The position numbers were made by a program, and so were the translations under genes. Of a stretch of 64,000 bases of DNA, positions 16,233 to 24,603 are shown piece after piece; within the stretch, counting starts at the first letter, position 1; each line of letters begins with the position of its first letter. The stretch is from Streptomyces sp. NBC_01465 (GTDB lineage Bacteria > Actinomycetota > Actinomycetes > Streptomycetales > Streptomycetaceae). The notes under the pieces are model-generated. The model worked only from the letters and a program-made list of their open reading frames with translations. It ran no database searches and had not been told where the DNA came from. Location of the stretch: assembly GCF_036227325.1 (NCBI RefSeq), contig NZ_CP109467.1, positions 2,418,001 through 2,482,000 of the forward strand. The letters are read 5' to 3'.

Positions 16233-17458
16233 GGCAACTCCACGGTGATGACAGTCGGGCCCCCGCGGGGGCTGTTGATCCGGATCGATCCGTCGACCGA
16301 CCCTACGCGTTTGGCGAGCCCGGCCAGTCCGGTCCCGCGCGAGGCGTCCGCGCCGCCCGCCCCGTCGTCGGTGACGGTGACCCGCAGCAGGTCACCCACC
16401 CTCTTCAGCTGTACGGAAACCCGGTCCGCCCGGGCGTGCTTGGCGACATTGGCGAGCGCCTCCGACACCACGAAGTACGCCACGGCCTCCACGGTCGGCG
16501 AGGGCCGCACCGCGATGTCGACGCCCAGTTCCACGGGCAGGGGCGCCCGGGCCGCGATCCCCGAGAGCGCCGCATCGAGCCCGCGGTCCTCCAGGACGGC
16601 CGGATGCAGCCCGCGCACCAGGTTGTTGAGCTCCTCGATGGCTTCCTTGGCCTCGCGGTGCGCCTCGTCGATGACCGCCCTCGCCTCCGGCGGCAGATCG
16701 GTCAGGGTGGCCCGTGCGATGCCCAGGTTCATGGCCAGGGACACCAGCCGCTGCTGTGCCCCGTCGTGCAAGTCCCGCTCGATGCGCCGCCGTTCGAGGT
16801 CGGCTGCGTCCAGGACGCCGGCCCGGCTCTCCGCCAGGTCCTCGACGCGCTGCTCCAACACCTTGGCCCGGTTGGGTCCCAGGAGCGCTGCGGCGGCGTT
16901 CGCGTCGATCCGGGCAATCGCGGCTGCCAGCCAAGGGGTGGCGAAAAGGAGGAGCACCCCGCCGACGGTGATCCCGGCGTACGCCATGGTCCACCCCTTC
17001 GACTGGTCGACCGGCGGCAGCGCCCACGCCCAGGAGAAGACCAGCGCGAAGGCGACCCCCGTGGCCCAGGCACAGACGACCAGCGCCCCTCCGAGCGCGG
17101 CGAGCGGCGAGACGACCAGGTGGTAGCCGAACTGCCGCCAGGTCGACTCGGCGCGCAGCCGGTGGAAGACGCCGCGCGGGGCGTAGCGCGGGTGGGGCCA
17201 GTGGACCTTCGGGATGTCGAGGCCGAGCAGCGACCGGAAGCGGCTGCGCTGCACCGCGGTGAGCAGCGGGTTGAGCAGCAGCATGAAGGCCAGGGTGGAG
17301 GCGATGTGCTGGGCGCTCGGGTCGGAGAAGGTGTACGCGAGGGCCAGCCCGGTCAGTGCCGCCATGGGCAGCGCGGCGACGGCGAAGGCGGTGTTGCGCC
17401 ACGCCCAGGCCGACCACGGTGCGTGCCCGGCGGCCCAGGAGATGAAGCGCTTTGGCAT
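16220..17458 (-). CDS. Sensor histidine kinase, HisKA_3 type
   Basis: 412 aa from ATG at 17458 (MPKRFISWAAG); an in-frame start at 17497 exists. N-terminal half has about four membrane helices and a sensor-like YdfH/DUF1707-neighbour architecture (LAYTFSDPSAQHIASTLAFMLLLNPLLTAV; GALVVCAWATGVAFALVFSWAWALP). The phospho-acceptor His is in ERRRIERDLHDGAQQRLVSLAMNLG; N box SEALANVAKHARAD; G boxes VTDDGAGGA and GTGLAGLAKRV. Signal unknown. Head gene of the kinase-regulator-DUF4097 operon, divergent from a small membrane protein with a 176-base shared promoter region. Confidence 0.92.
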   Translation of the reverse strand: MPKRFISWAAGHAPWSAWAWRNTAFAVAALPMAALTGLALAYTFSDPSAQHIASTLAFMLLLNPLLTAVQRSRFRSLLGLDIPKVHWPHPRYAPRGVFHRLRAESTWRQFGYHLVVSPLAALGGALVVCAWATGVAFALVFSWAWALPPVDQSKGWTMAYAGITVGGVLLLFATPWLAAAIARIDANAAAALLGPNRAKVLEQRVEDLAESRAGVLDAADLERRRIERDLHDGAQQRLVSLAMNLGIARATLTDLPPEARAVIDEAHREAKEAIEELNNLVRGLHPAVLEDRGLDAALSGIAARAPLPVELGVDIAVRPSPTVEAVAYFVVSEALANVAKHARADRVSVQLKRVGDLLRVTVTDDGAGGADASRGTGLAGLAKRVGSVDGSIRINSPRGGPTVITVELPCGL

Positions 17459-17634
17459 GCCCACACCGTAGATGGCCTGCTCAGGCGGTGCCATCACCCT
17501 GTTGCCCGGATCGGGGGTAGTGCTGGTGCCACCCCAAGTCGGACAGCAGCGTTACTGACGGTGAAGGGCGGAAAAGGGACGGTTGATCGTGAGCCCGGGA
17601 GCCGGGTCCACGACCCCGAAAGGCAGACCGCGCC

Positions 17635-18027
17635 ATGGCCGTCACCGCCCTCAACACCCGTGATGCACATGTCCTGTTGACGGGCCGGCTGCTGACCGGC
17701 GCCGGTCTGGCCCTGCTTCCCTGGATGGGGTACATGGCGGCGACGATGCCGCCCGCGAAGGCCGCGGCCTGGATAGCCCTGGACGCGCTGGAGGCGAGCT
17801 GTCTGATCCTCGCGGGCACCCGGCTGGCCCGTGGGAGCGGCCGTCATCACACGGCCGCCGCCGCAGCGGCCGCCCTGCTGCTGGCGGACGCCACGACCGA
17901 TCTGCTGACCGCGGCCCCGGGTGCGGAGCTGGCGCTCGCGGTGGCGATGGCGGTGGGTGCGGAGCTGCCGCTGGCTGCGCTCTGTGCCGTACTGGCACGG
18001 CGGCCGGTTGTCAGTGGCGCCAGGTAG
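17635..18027 (+). CDS. Small integral membrane protein
   Basis: 130 aa, with four predicted hydrophobic segments: LTGRLLTGAGLALLPWMGYMAA, AAWIALDALEASCLILAGTRLA, AAAAAAALLLADATTDLLTA and LALAVAMAVGAELPLAALCAVLA. No recognised motif. The layout resembles short uncharacterised Streptomyces membrane proteins. It is divergent from the histidine-kinase operon and precedes the AAC(3)-like gene by 49 bases on the same strand, so co-transcription is possible. Confidence 0.7.
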   Translation: MAVTALNTRDAHVLLTGRLLTGAGLALLPWMGYMAATMPPAKAAAWIALDALEASCLILAGTRLARGSGRHHTAAAAAAALLLADATTDLLTAAPGAELALAVAMAVGAELPLAALCAVLARRPVVSGAR

Positions 18028-18076
18028 CTTCGGCAGAGTACGGAAACGCCTGATCGAGACCGCGCCGGAGACACGT

Positions 18077-18895
18077 ATGAGCACCACAGGGCTGACCGCT
18101 GCCGACCTCGTCGAGGGCTGGGGCAAGGCGGGTGTGGAGGAGGGCATGACGCTGATCGTGCACGCCTCGCTCTCCAGTCTCGGCCCCGTGGCGGGCGGCG
18201 CCGCGACCGTGGTCGAGAGCCTGCGCACGGCGGTCGGTCCGGCGGGGACGCTGGTGATGCCCGCCTTCACCTGGCAGGTGACCGACCCGGCCCCCGACCA
18301 CAAGGGCGTCCCCGACGCCGCGACGGCCGGACTCCGCGCCGCGGTCCCCGCCTTCCACCCCGATCTGCCCTCCACGGAGATGGGCGCGATATCGGAGACC
18401 CTCCGGACCCTCCCGGACAGTGTGCGCAGCTCCCATCCGCAGGCTTCGGTCGCCGCCGTGGGCGCCCGCGCCGCCGAGATCACCGCCGCGCAGCCTCTCG
18501 GTTTCGCGATCGGCCCCGCCTCGCCCTTCGGCCGGATCCACGAGCTCGGCGGTCACATCCTGCTGATCGGCGTGGGCCACAACCGCAACACCTTCCTGCA
18601 CTACGCGGAGACGCTCACCCCGCGCCCCCGCCTCAAGCTCCGCCGCTTCCCGCTGGTGGTCGACGGCGAGCGCGTCTGGGCCGAGACGGTGGACGTGGGC
18701 AACGACAACGGCAGGCACTTCCCCACGGTGGGGCGGGAGTTCGAGGAGTTCGCGGGCCTGGCGGAGACGACCGTGGGCGGCGCCCCCTGCCGTCTCGTCC
18801 CGCTGGAGCCGTTCGTCCCGTTCGCGGTGCGCCGCCTGACCGAACTGCTCGCCCAGGACGAGGATCAGGCCTCGGCCGGACCCGACGCCACCTGA
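18077..18895 (+). CDS. AAC(3)-type aminoglycoside N-acetyltransferase family protein
   Basis: 272 aa from ATG at 18077. Acetyl-CoA-dependent antibiotic N-acetyltransferase (Antibiotic_NAT) family: VHASLSSLGPVAGGAATVVESLRTAVGPAGTLVMPAFTWQ at the start; FHPDLPSTEMGAISETLRTLPDSVRSSHPQASVAAVG and GPASPFGRIHELGGHILLIGVGHNRNTFLHYAE, the family core around the catalytic His. Members modify the 3-amino group of aminoglycosides, but several (YokD, FrbF) have other or unknown substrates, so resistance should not be assumed. Overlaps the double-GNAT gene on the other strand by 31 nt at the 3' ends. Confidence 0.9.
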   Translation: MSTTGLTAADLVEGWGKAGVEEGMTLIVHASLSSLGPVAGGAATVVESLRTAVGPAGTLVMPAFTWQVTDPAPDHKGVPDAATAGLRAAVPAFHPDLPSTEMGAISETLRTLPDSVRSSHPQASVAAVGARAAEITAAQPLGFAIGPASPFGRIHELGGHILLIGVGHNRNTFLHYAETLTPRPRLKLRRFPLVVDGERVWAETVDVGNDNGRHFPTVGREFEEFAGLAETTVGGAPCRLVPLEPFVPFAVRRLTELLAQDEDQASAGPDAT

Positions 18896-19947
18896 TACAC
18901 CTGCAGCCCGATCCGTTGCGCATGGCGCTCGTACACGGCCTGCGCCCGGAAGTTGTCGTTCCCCGTGAGCCACCGCACGGCGGCCCACCCCTGTTCGGCG
19001 GCGATCCTGCGCACCTCGCGGATGAGGGCGTCGGCGACACCTTCTCCGCGGTGCGCCGGATCGACGAAGAGATCGTCGAGGAAGCAGCCGGTCGCGCCGC
19101 GCGTGGTCCAGTTCCAGGGCCGGTAGTGCGCAAGACCGATGGGCCGGTCGTCCTCGTCGCGCGCCACGACGCAGTACGCCGCGATCTCGGGGTCCTGGAT
19201 CCACGCCCACACCCGGTCGACGTGCGCCTGGTCGGCGTCGACGTCGTAGAACGCGCAGTACTGCTCGAAGAGCGGCTGCCACAGGGCCCGGTCCTCGGGC
19301 CGTACGGCACTGATCCGGACGCCTTCGCCCCGCACGCGCACCGCGCCCCGGCGGCCCTCGACCCGGGCGACGAGCCGCTCCTTGGCGACCGGCCACTCCT
19401 CGCCGAGCATCGAGAAGTACACGCTGTCGCGCCAACTCCCGTCCGGGCGCCGCCGCTCCCGCCGGTGCACCCCTTCGCGGTGGGCGCCGAGGGCTGCGAT
19501 GGCGCGCTGCGAACGGACGTTGAGGCAGTCGGTCTTCCACTGCACGCGCCCCATGCCGAGGTCCTCGAAGGCGTGGGTGAGCAGCAGCAGCTTGGCCTCG
19601 GCGTTGACCGCGGTCCCCCACCACTCACGCCCGTACCAGGTCCAGCCGATCTCGACGCGCTCGTCCTCGGCGTTCGGGTCCAGATAGGTGGTCCAGCCGA
19701 CGGTCCGGCCGCTCGCGATCTCCACCACGGCGAAGGGGGTGATGGGCCGGGCCCCGGGCGCGAGCAGCCACTCCACGACGGCCCGCATCTCGTCCTCGGT
19801 CCGCGGCGCATCGATCGGCAGCCAGCGCCAGACGTCGTCGTCGGCGCCGCCGGCGGCGAAGAGACCCGGCACATGAGCGAGGGTGAGCGGTTCCAGACGG
19901 ACGTGCTGCCCCTGGAGCACAACGGGGGCCGGGATCTTGGCTGTCAT
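18865..19947 (-). CDS. Two-domain GNAT acetyltransferase (RimJ/RimL-like + GNAT)
   Basis: 360 aa from ATG at 19947 (MTAKIPAPVVLQGQHVRLEPL). Residues about 1-200 are a RimJ/RimL-type GNAT domain (GWTTYLDPNAEDERVEIGWTWYGREWWGTAVNAEAKLLLLTHAF; NVRSQRAIAALGAHREG). Residues about 215-355 form a second, different GNAT domain (VRISAVRPEDRALWQPLFEQY; FLDDLFVDPAHRGEGVADALIREV with the acetyl-CoA loop; GNDNFRAQAVYERHA). The first domain is of the kind that acetylates protein N-termini or small molecules; the pair has no known joint substrate. It is divergent from an ArsR-like regulator with repeated half-sites between. Confidence 0.88.
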   Translation of the reverse strand: MTAKIPAPVVLQGQHVRLEPLTLAHVPGLFAAGGADDDVWRWLPIDAPRTEDEMRAVVEWLLAPGARPITPFAVVEIASGRTVGWTTYLDPNAEDERVEIGWTWYGREWWGTAVNAEAKLLLLTHAFEDLGMGRVQWKTDCLNVRSQRAIAALGAHREGVHRRERRRPDGSWRDSVYFSMLGEEWPVAKERLVARVEGRRGAVRVRGEGVRISAVRPEDRALWQPLFEQYCAFYDVDADQAHVDRVWAWIQDPEIAAYCVVARDEDDRPIGLAHYRPWNWTTRGATGCFLDDLFVDPAHRGEGVADALIREVRRIAAEQGWAAVRWLTGNDNFRAQAVYERHAQRIGLQVYQVASGPAEA

Positions 19948-19968
19948 GCTCTTGATCGTAGATTCCTT

Positions 19969-20005
19969 TTGCACTGTTCACAAGAGATAATTGCACTAGT
20001 TCAAA
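19969..20005. promoter_or_regulatory. Repeated ttgcact operator between double-GNAT and ArsR-like genes
   Basis: ttgcactgttca (19969-19980) is repeated as ttgcactagttca (19991-20003), starts 22 bases apart, i.e. about two DNA turns. Each unit is itself nearly symmetric (ttgcact/agttcaa). It lies in an AT-rich 87-base divergent promoter region next to an ArsR-like gene. Confidence 0.6.
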
Positions 20006-20034
20006 TGGACGGGGGGTGCGAGTAACCTGCGCAC

Positions 20035-20613
20035 ATGTCCAAAGACAAGCCCGTACGGACCATCGACGCGCGCAGCCTGCGCGCCCTCGCACACCCCCTT
20101 CGGGTGCGGATGCTGGACTCGTTGCGACTGGACGGGCCCGCCACCTCGTCCAGGCTGGCCGCGGAGTTCGGCGAGAACACCGGAACCGTGAGCTGGCACC
20201 TGCGGAATCTCGCCGAGCACGGGTTCATCGAGGAGGACGTGGACCGCGGTACGAAGCGGGAGCGGTGGTGGAAGGCCGTCAGCAGCACGCACGTGCTGCA
20301 CAGCTCCGACATGCGCAAGGACCCGGAGTCGCGCGGGGCCCTCGAGGTGTATCTGCAGGAGATGCTGCGGGAGTTGCACGCGAAGGTGGACGCCTACATC
20401 ACGGAGGACTGGTCCGAGGAGTGGGAGCGGGCCGGTCAGCTCGGGAACTGGGACGACCTGCGGCTGACTCCGGTCCAACTGCGGTCACTGAACGACGAGT
20501 TGATGGCCGCCATCGAGAGGTACTACCCGCCGGAGGGGACCGAGCCCGAGCCCGGGAGCCTGCCGGTGAGCGTGCAGATCCAGGCGTTCCCGCGCCGAGA
20601 GGGCCGGAACTGA
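20035..20613 (+). CDS. ArsR-like winged-helix regulator
   Basis: 192 aa. The N-terminal 85 residues are an ArsR/HTH_20 type winged helix: SLRALAHPLRVRMLDSLRLDGPATSSRLAAEFGENTGTVSWHLRNLAEHGFIEED. No cysteine metal-sensing pair is seen, so it is not a classical arsenic or zinc sensor. The C-terminal part (EVYLQEMLRELHAKVDAYI...; PVSVQIQAFPRRE) is typical of Streptomyces HTH proteins sited upstream of MFS genes. It is followed after 75 bases by such a gene, and it is divergent from the double-GNAT gene. Confidence 0.9.
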   Translation: MSKDKPVRTIDARSLRALAHPLRVRMLDSLRLDGPATSSRLAAEFGENTGTVSWHLRNLAEHGFIEEDVDRGTKRERWWKAVSSTHVLHSSDMRKDPESRGALEVYLQEMLRELHAKVDAYITEDWSEEWERAGQLGNWDDLRLTPVQLRSLNDELMAAIERYYPPEGTEPEPGSLPVSVQIQAFPRREGRN

Positions 20614-20629
20614 CGCTTCCGGATAAAGA

Positions 20630-20673
20630 TGCAGAGAGTTCTCTGCAACCACTTTGCAGAGACTCCTCTGCAA
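20630..20673. promoter_or_regulatory. Double palindromic operator before MFS gene
   Basis: tgcagaga-gt-tctctgca (20630-20647) and ttgcagag-actc-ctctgcaa (20654-20673) are two perfect 8-base dyads spaced 25 bases centre to centre, ending 15 bases before the MFS start. The placement would block transcription or translation initiation. Likely target of the ArsR-like protein or of another regulator. Confidence 0.75.
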
Positions 20674-20688
20674 GGTAACTTCATAGGC

Positions 20689-21996
20689 ATGACGACGACA
20701 CAGGACGTCTCCGAGCGCACTTCCGTGCGCCGCAGCCTCCTCCTCCGCAACCGCGACTTCCGCAGCCTGTGGACCGGCACCACCACCGGCAAGTACGGCG
20801 CTTCGGTGACCTCGGTCGCCCTTCCCCTGGTCGCCGTCACCCTGCTCCACGCCTCGACCCTCCAGGTGGGCCTGCTCACCGCCGCCACCTGGCTGCCCTG
20901 GCTGCTCATCGGGCTGCCGGTCGGCGCCTGGGTGGACCGGCTGCCGCGGCGGCCGGTCATGCTCGCCGCCGACGCCGCCGCCTTCCTGCTCTTCGCATCG
21001 ATACCCGCCGCCGCCTGGCTGGGGCTGCTCTCGATGACGTATCTGCTGGCCACCGCCTTCCTCGTGGGAACCGCCACGGTGTTCTTCGAGACGGCCTACA
21101 CCGCCCTGCTCCCCCAACTCGTCGACACCGAGGACCAGGCCGAGGGGAACTCCAAGCTGCACGGCAGCGAGTCCGCGGCCCAGCTCGCCGGGTACGGGTC
21201 CGGAGGGTTCCTGGTGCAGGCGATGGGCGCCGCCAACGGGCTCCTCGTCAACGCCGCCACGTTCGCCGTCTCCTTCGCCTGCGTCCTGCGCATCCGGCAC
21301 CGCGAGCCCGCCAAGCCCGCCGTCGTCCGCCAACGCGGCGCGCTCACCAGGGAGATCGGCGAGGGGCTGAGGCTGACCTTCGGCGACGGGTATCTGCGGG
21401 CCCTCGCGATATCGGGCGCCACTTCCAACCTGGCGCTGATGGCCTACCAGTCGATCCTCGTGGTCTTCCTGGTCCGCGAGGTCCACCTGACCTCGGGCAC
21501 GATCGGCGCCCTGATGACCGGCAGCGGCATCGGCGGCATCCTCGGCTCGTTCGCGGCCCGCCGGCTCGCGAATCGGATCGGCACCGCCCGCGCCCTGCTC
21601 TTCTTCGAGATGGCCGTTCCGTCCCTGGCCCTGCTCATCCCGCTGACCACCGCCGGGTTCGGGCTGATCTTCTTCGCGATCGGCTACAGCGCGGTGTCCT
21701 TCGGAGTGATCGCAGGGAACATCCTCAACTCGACCTTCCGCCAGCAGTACTGCCCGAGCGAGATCCTCGGCCGCACCGCCACCTCCAGCCGGTTCCTCGC
21801 CTACGGAACGATCCCGCTCGGCGCCCTCCTCGGCGGTGCGCTCGGCGAGACCCTGGGCACCCGCCCCGCCCTGTGGATCGGCACCGCGGGCATCCCGCTC
21901 GCGGCCTCGCTGATGTTCTTCTCGCCGATCCGCGGCCGCCGCGACATGCCGACCGAGCCGCCGGCCGCCCTCACGAAGGCGCTCCAGTCCGCCTGA
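20689..21996 (+). CDS. MFS transporter (DHA3-like)
   Basis: 435 aa from ATG at 20689 (MTTTQDVSERTSVRRSLLLRNRDFRSLWTGTTTGKYG); the frame is open to 20629 but would run through the operator. About 12 helices. RNRDFRSLWTG and the loop PVGAWVDRLPRRPVMLAADA are characteristic of DHA3/enterobactin-exporter-like MFS pumps, as is AYTALLPQLVDTEDQAEGNSKLHGSESAAQLAGYGSGGFLV. Possible macrolide or siderophore exporter; substrate unknown. Its operator and the upstream winged-helix gene suggest a small self-contained efflux unit. A strong shared terminator follows. Confidence 0.9.
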   Translation: MTTTQDVSERTSVRRSLLLRNRDFRSLWTGTTTGKYGASVTSVALPLVAVTLLHASTLQVGLLTAATWLPWLLIGLPVGAWVDRLPRRPVMLAADAAAFLLFASIPAAAWLGLLSMTYLLATAFLVGTATVFFETAYTALLPQLVDTEDQAEGNSKLHGSESAAQLAGYGSGGFLVQAMGAANGLLVNAATFAVSFACVLRIRHREPAKPAVVRQRGALTREIGEGLRLTFGDGYLRALAISGATSNLALMAYQSILVVFLVREVHLTSGTIGALMTGSGIGGILGSFAARRLANRIGTARALLFFEMAVPSLALLIPLTTAGFGLIFFAIGYSAVSFGVIAGNILNSTFRQQYCPSEILGRTATSSRFLAYGTIPLGALLGGALGETLGTRPALWIGTAGIPLAASLMFFSPIRGRRDMPTEPPAALTKALQSA

Positions 21997-22021
21997 CCCT
22001 GCCCGACACCCCCGGGCAGCA

Positions 22022-22060
22022 CTGAGCCCCCGGTCCCAACTCCTGGGACCGGGGGCTCAG
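22022..22060. terminator. Bidirectional terminator between MFS gene and glyS
   Basis: Perfect 17-base arms ctgagcccccggtccca (22022-22038) and tgggaccgggggctcag (22044-22060), 5-base loop, between convergent genes. Confidence 0.92.
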
Positions 22061-22082
22061 TTGCGTACGTACGCGAAGAAGA

Positions 22083-23465
22083 TCAGCAGCCCAGCAGTCG
22101 GCTGCCCAGGTACCCCTGGATCTGGTCCAGCGAGACGCGCTCCTGCTTCATGGTGTCGCGCTCGCGCACGGTCACCGCGTTGTCGTCCAGGGTGTCGAAG
22201 TCGACGGTCACGCAGAACGGCGTGCCGATCTCGTCCTGGCGGCGGTAGCGGCGGCCGATGGCGCCCGCGTCGTCGAACTCGATGTTCCAGTTCTGCCGCA
22301 GGTCCGCGGCCAGGCCCTTGGCCTTCGGCGACAGCTGCGCGTTGCGCGACAGCGGCAGGACCGCGACCTTGACCGGCGCCAGGCGGTGGTCGAAGCGCAT
22401 CACGGTGCGCTTCTCCATGACGCCCTTGGCGTTGGGGGCCTCGTCCTCGTTGAACGCGTCCAGCATGAAGGCCAGCATCGAGCGGCCGACACCGGCTGCC
22501 GGCTCGATGACGTACGGCGTGTAGCGCTCGCCCTTCTCCTGGTCGAAGTAGGAGAGGTCGGTGCCGGACGCCTTGGCGTGCGCCGAGAGGTCGAAGTCGG
22601 TGCGGTTGGCGACACCCTCCAGCTCGCCCCACTCGCTGCCGCCGAAGCGGAAGCGGTACTCGATGTCCGCGGTGCGCTTCGAGTAGTGGGAGAGCTTCTC
22701 CGCCGGGTGCTCGTACCAGCGCATGTTCTCTTCACGCATGCCCAGGCCGCGGTACCAGTTCCAGCGCTGCTCCATCCAGTACTCCTGCCACTGCTCGTCC
22801 TCGCCCGGCTTGACGAAGAACTCCATCTCCATCTGCTCGAACTCGCGCGTGCGGAAGATGAAGTTGCCCGGAGTGATCTCGTTCCGGAAGGACTTGCCCA
22901 TCTGCGCGATGCCGAACGGCGGCTTCTTGCGCGAGGACTGCTGGACCTGGCCGAAGTTGGTGAAGATGCCCTGCGCCGTCTCGGGACGCAGGTAGGCGAC
23001 CGAGCCGCTGTCCTGGGTCGGGCCGAGGTGGGTGGAGAGCAGACCCGAGAAGTTCTTCGGCTCGGTGAAGGTGCCCTTGTTGCCGCAGTGGGGGCAGTTG
23101 ATGTCGGCGAGGCCGTTCGCGGGGGCGTGGCCGTGCTTCTCCTCGTACGCCTCCTCCAGGTGGTCAGCGCGGAAACGCTTGTGACAGGAGGTGCATTCGG
23201 TCAGCGGGTCGCTGAAGGTCGCGACATGGCCGGAGGCCTCCCAGACCTCGGGGGCCAGGATCACGGACGAGTCGAGACCGACCACGTCCTCGCGCGCGGT
23301 GACCATGTAACGCCACCACTGGCGCTTCAGGTTCTCCTTCAGCTCGACACCCAGCGGCCCGTAGTCCCAGGCAGCCCTCTGGCCGCCGTAGATCTCACTG
23401 CACTGGTAGACGAAGCCACGGCGCTTGCTCAGGCTGACGATGGTGTCGATCTTGTCGGCGGCCAC
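22083..23465 (-). CDS. glyS: Glycyl-tRNA synthetase (class II, dimeric type)
   Basis: 460 aa from GTG at 23465 ([28 protein letters not shown]), with GAAGAGAG just upstream; family length. Charges tRNA-Gly. Class II motifs: GYGPLG-like [18 protein letters not shown]; motif 2 region [33 protein letters not shown]; motif 3 toward the C-terminus with [11 protein letters not shown]. Two zinc-finger-like Cys pairs are present (CTSCHKRF and CPHCGNKG). The C-terminal anticodon domain begins at [14 protein letters not shown]. The single-chain alpha2 type is the norm for actinobacteria. Divergent from znuA. Confidence 0.97.
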   Translation of the reverse strand: MAADKIDTIVSLSKRRGFVYQCSEIYGGQRAAWDYGPLGVELKENLKRQWWRYMVTAREDVVGLDSSVILAPEVWEASGHVATFSDPLTECTSCHKRFRADHLEEAYEEKHGHAPANGLADINCPHCGNKGTFTEPKNFSGLLSTHLGPTQDSGSVAYLRPETAQGIFTNFGQVQQSSRKKPPFGIAQMGKSFRNEITPGNFIFRTREFEQMEMEFFVKPGEDEQWQEYWMEQRWNWYRGLGMREENMRWYEHPAEKLSHYSKRTADIEYRFRFGGSEWGELEGVANRTDFDLSAHAKASGTDLSYFDQEKGERYTPYVIEPAAGVGRSMLAFMLDAFNEDEAPNAKGVMEKRTVMRFDHRLAPVKVAVLPLSRNAQLSPKAKGLAADLRQNWNIEFDDAGAIGRRYRRQDEIGTPFCVTVDFDTLDDNAVTVRERDTMKQERVSLDQIQGYLGSRLLGC

Positions 23466-23562
23466 GGTGCTCTCTTCATTACGACGATGGCGAACAGCGG
23501 AATGCTTCAGGTTACCGGCGGCCGCACCCCCTGGATCAAATCGGTATCCGGGAAGCTCCTTG

Positions 23563-23600
23563 TTGACAATCGTTTCCACTTTAGTTGAAAATGACTGTCA
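23563..23600 (+). promoter_or_regulatory. znuA promoter with two Zur-box-like sites
   Basis: tgacaatcgtttcca (23564-23578) and tgaaaatgactgtca (23586-23600) both resemble the Streptomyces Zur box (tgaaaatgattttca); the second matches at 13 of 15 positions. A consensus -35 TTGACA at 23563-23568 followed by a 17-base spacer gives tgaaaa (23586-23591) as -10, so transcription would begin close to the znuA ATG at 23600. Zur would thus cover both promoter elements in the presence of zinc. Confidence 0.8.
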
Positions 23601-24568
23601 TGAACGTACGCCGCCGCCTCATACCCGCGACCGCCACCGCCGGAGCCGTAGCCCTGGGCCTCGTGGTCCTCTCCGCCTGCTCCGGGTCCCCTGCCGCCTC
23701 GGCGAAGGCGGACGGCAAGCTGGACGTGGTGGCGTCCTTCTACCCCATGCAGTTCCTGGCCGAGGAGATCGGCGGCAGCCACGTCTCCGTCACCAACCTC
23801 ACCAAGCCGGGCGTCGAGCCGCACGACCTCGAGCTCAGCCCCCGCCAGACCGCCTCCCTCTCCGAGGCGGACGCGATCGTCTACCTCAAGGGCCTGCAGC
23901 CCGCCGTCGACGACGCCATCGCGCAGTCCGGCGTGAAGAACACCGCGGACGCGGCCTCGCTGACCTCGCTGGAGGACCACGGCACCGAGGTCGACGGCCA
24001 CGACCACTCCACCAGCGACAACCACTCGCACTCCGAGAGCGACGCCGGCGCCGACCCGCACATCTGGCTCGACCCCGTGAAGTACGCCGAGGTCGCCAAG
24101 GGCGTGAACAAGACGCTCGCCGCCGCCGACCCCGAGCACAAGGCCGAGTACCAGAAGAACACCGACGAGCTCGTCAAGGAGCTCGGCGCCCTCAACACCA
24201 AGTTCGAGGACGGCCTCAAGAACCGCACCTCCGACACCTTCATCACCACTCACGCCGCCTTCGGCTACCTCGCCGAGCGCTACGGCCTCACCGAGGAGGC
24301 CATCAGCGGCATCGACCCGGAGACCGAGCCGAGCGCGGCCCGCATCAAGGACCTGCACCACCTCGCCGAGGAGCACCACGTCTCCACGGTCTTCTTCGAG
24401 ACCATCGCCAGCCCGGACACCGCGAAGACCCTCGCGGGCGACCTCGGCGTCACGACCGACGTCCTGGACCCGCTGGAGGGGATCACCAAGAAGTCCAAGG
24501 GCGACAACTACTTCGAGGTCATGGAGTCGAACCTGGCGGCCCTGCAGAAGGCCCTGGGAGCGAAGTGA
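23600..24568 (+). CDS. znuA: Zinc ABC transporter substrate-binding lipoprotein
   Basis: 322 aa from ATG 23600; ATG 23591 is in frame, but the promoter geometry favours 23600 and a leaderless mRNA. N-terminal lipoprotein signal with lipobox LSAC (Cys27). TroA/ZnuA fold: VVASFYPMQFLAEEIGGSHVSVTNLTKPGVEPHDLELSP, the first metal His being in EPHD; HIWLDP; ITTHAAFGYLAERY; and an Asp/Glu in the C-lobe. A His/Asp-rich loop (DHGTEVDGHDHSTSDNHSHSESDAG, about residues 130-153) is the zinc-handling loop of ZnuA proteins. Captures Zn2+ outside the membrane and delivers it to ZnuB. First gene of a Zur-controlled operon. Confidence 0.94.
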   Translation: MNVRRRLIPATATAGAVALGLVVLSACSGSPAASAKADGKLDVVASFYPMQFLAEEIGGSHVSVTNLTKPGVEPHDLELSPRQTASLSEADAIVYLKGLQPAVDDAIAQSGVKNTADAASLTSLEDHGTEVDGHDHSTSDNHSHSESDAGADPHIWLDPVKYAEVAKGVNKTLAAADPEHKAEYQKNTDELVKELGALNTKFEDGLKNRTSDTFITTHAAFGYLAERYGLTEEAISGIDPETEPSAARIKDLHHLAEEHHVSTVFFETIASPDTAKTLAGDLGVTTDVLDPLEGITKKSKGDNYFEVMESNLAALQKALGAK

Positions 24569-24603
24569 CCCCACCACCCGCAGCAGCAACGGAGGCGCGC
24601 ACC

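Noticed and set aside
18077..18895. Calling this an aminoglycoside resistance gene
   Set aside because: The AAC(3) family includes members with other substrates, and sequence alone does not show aminoglycoside specificity.
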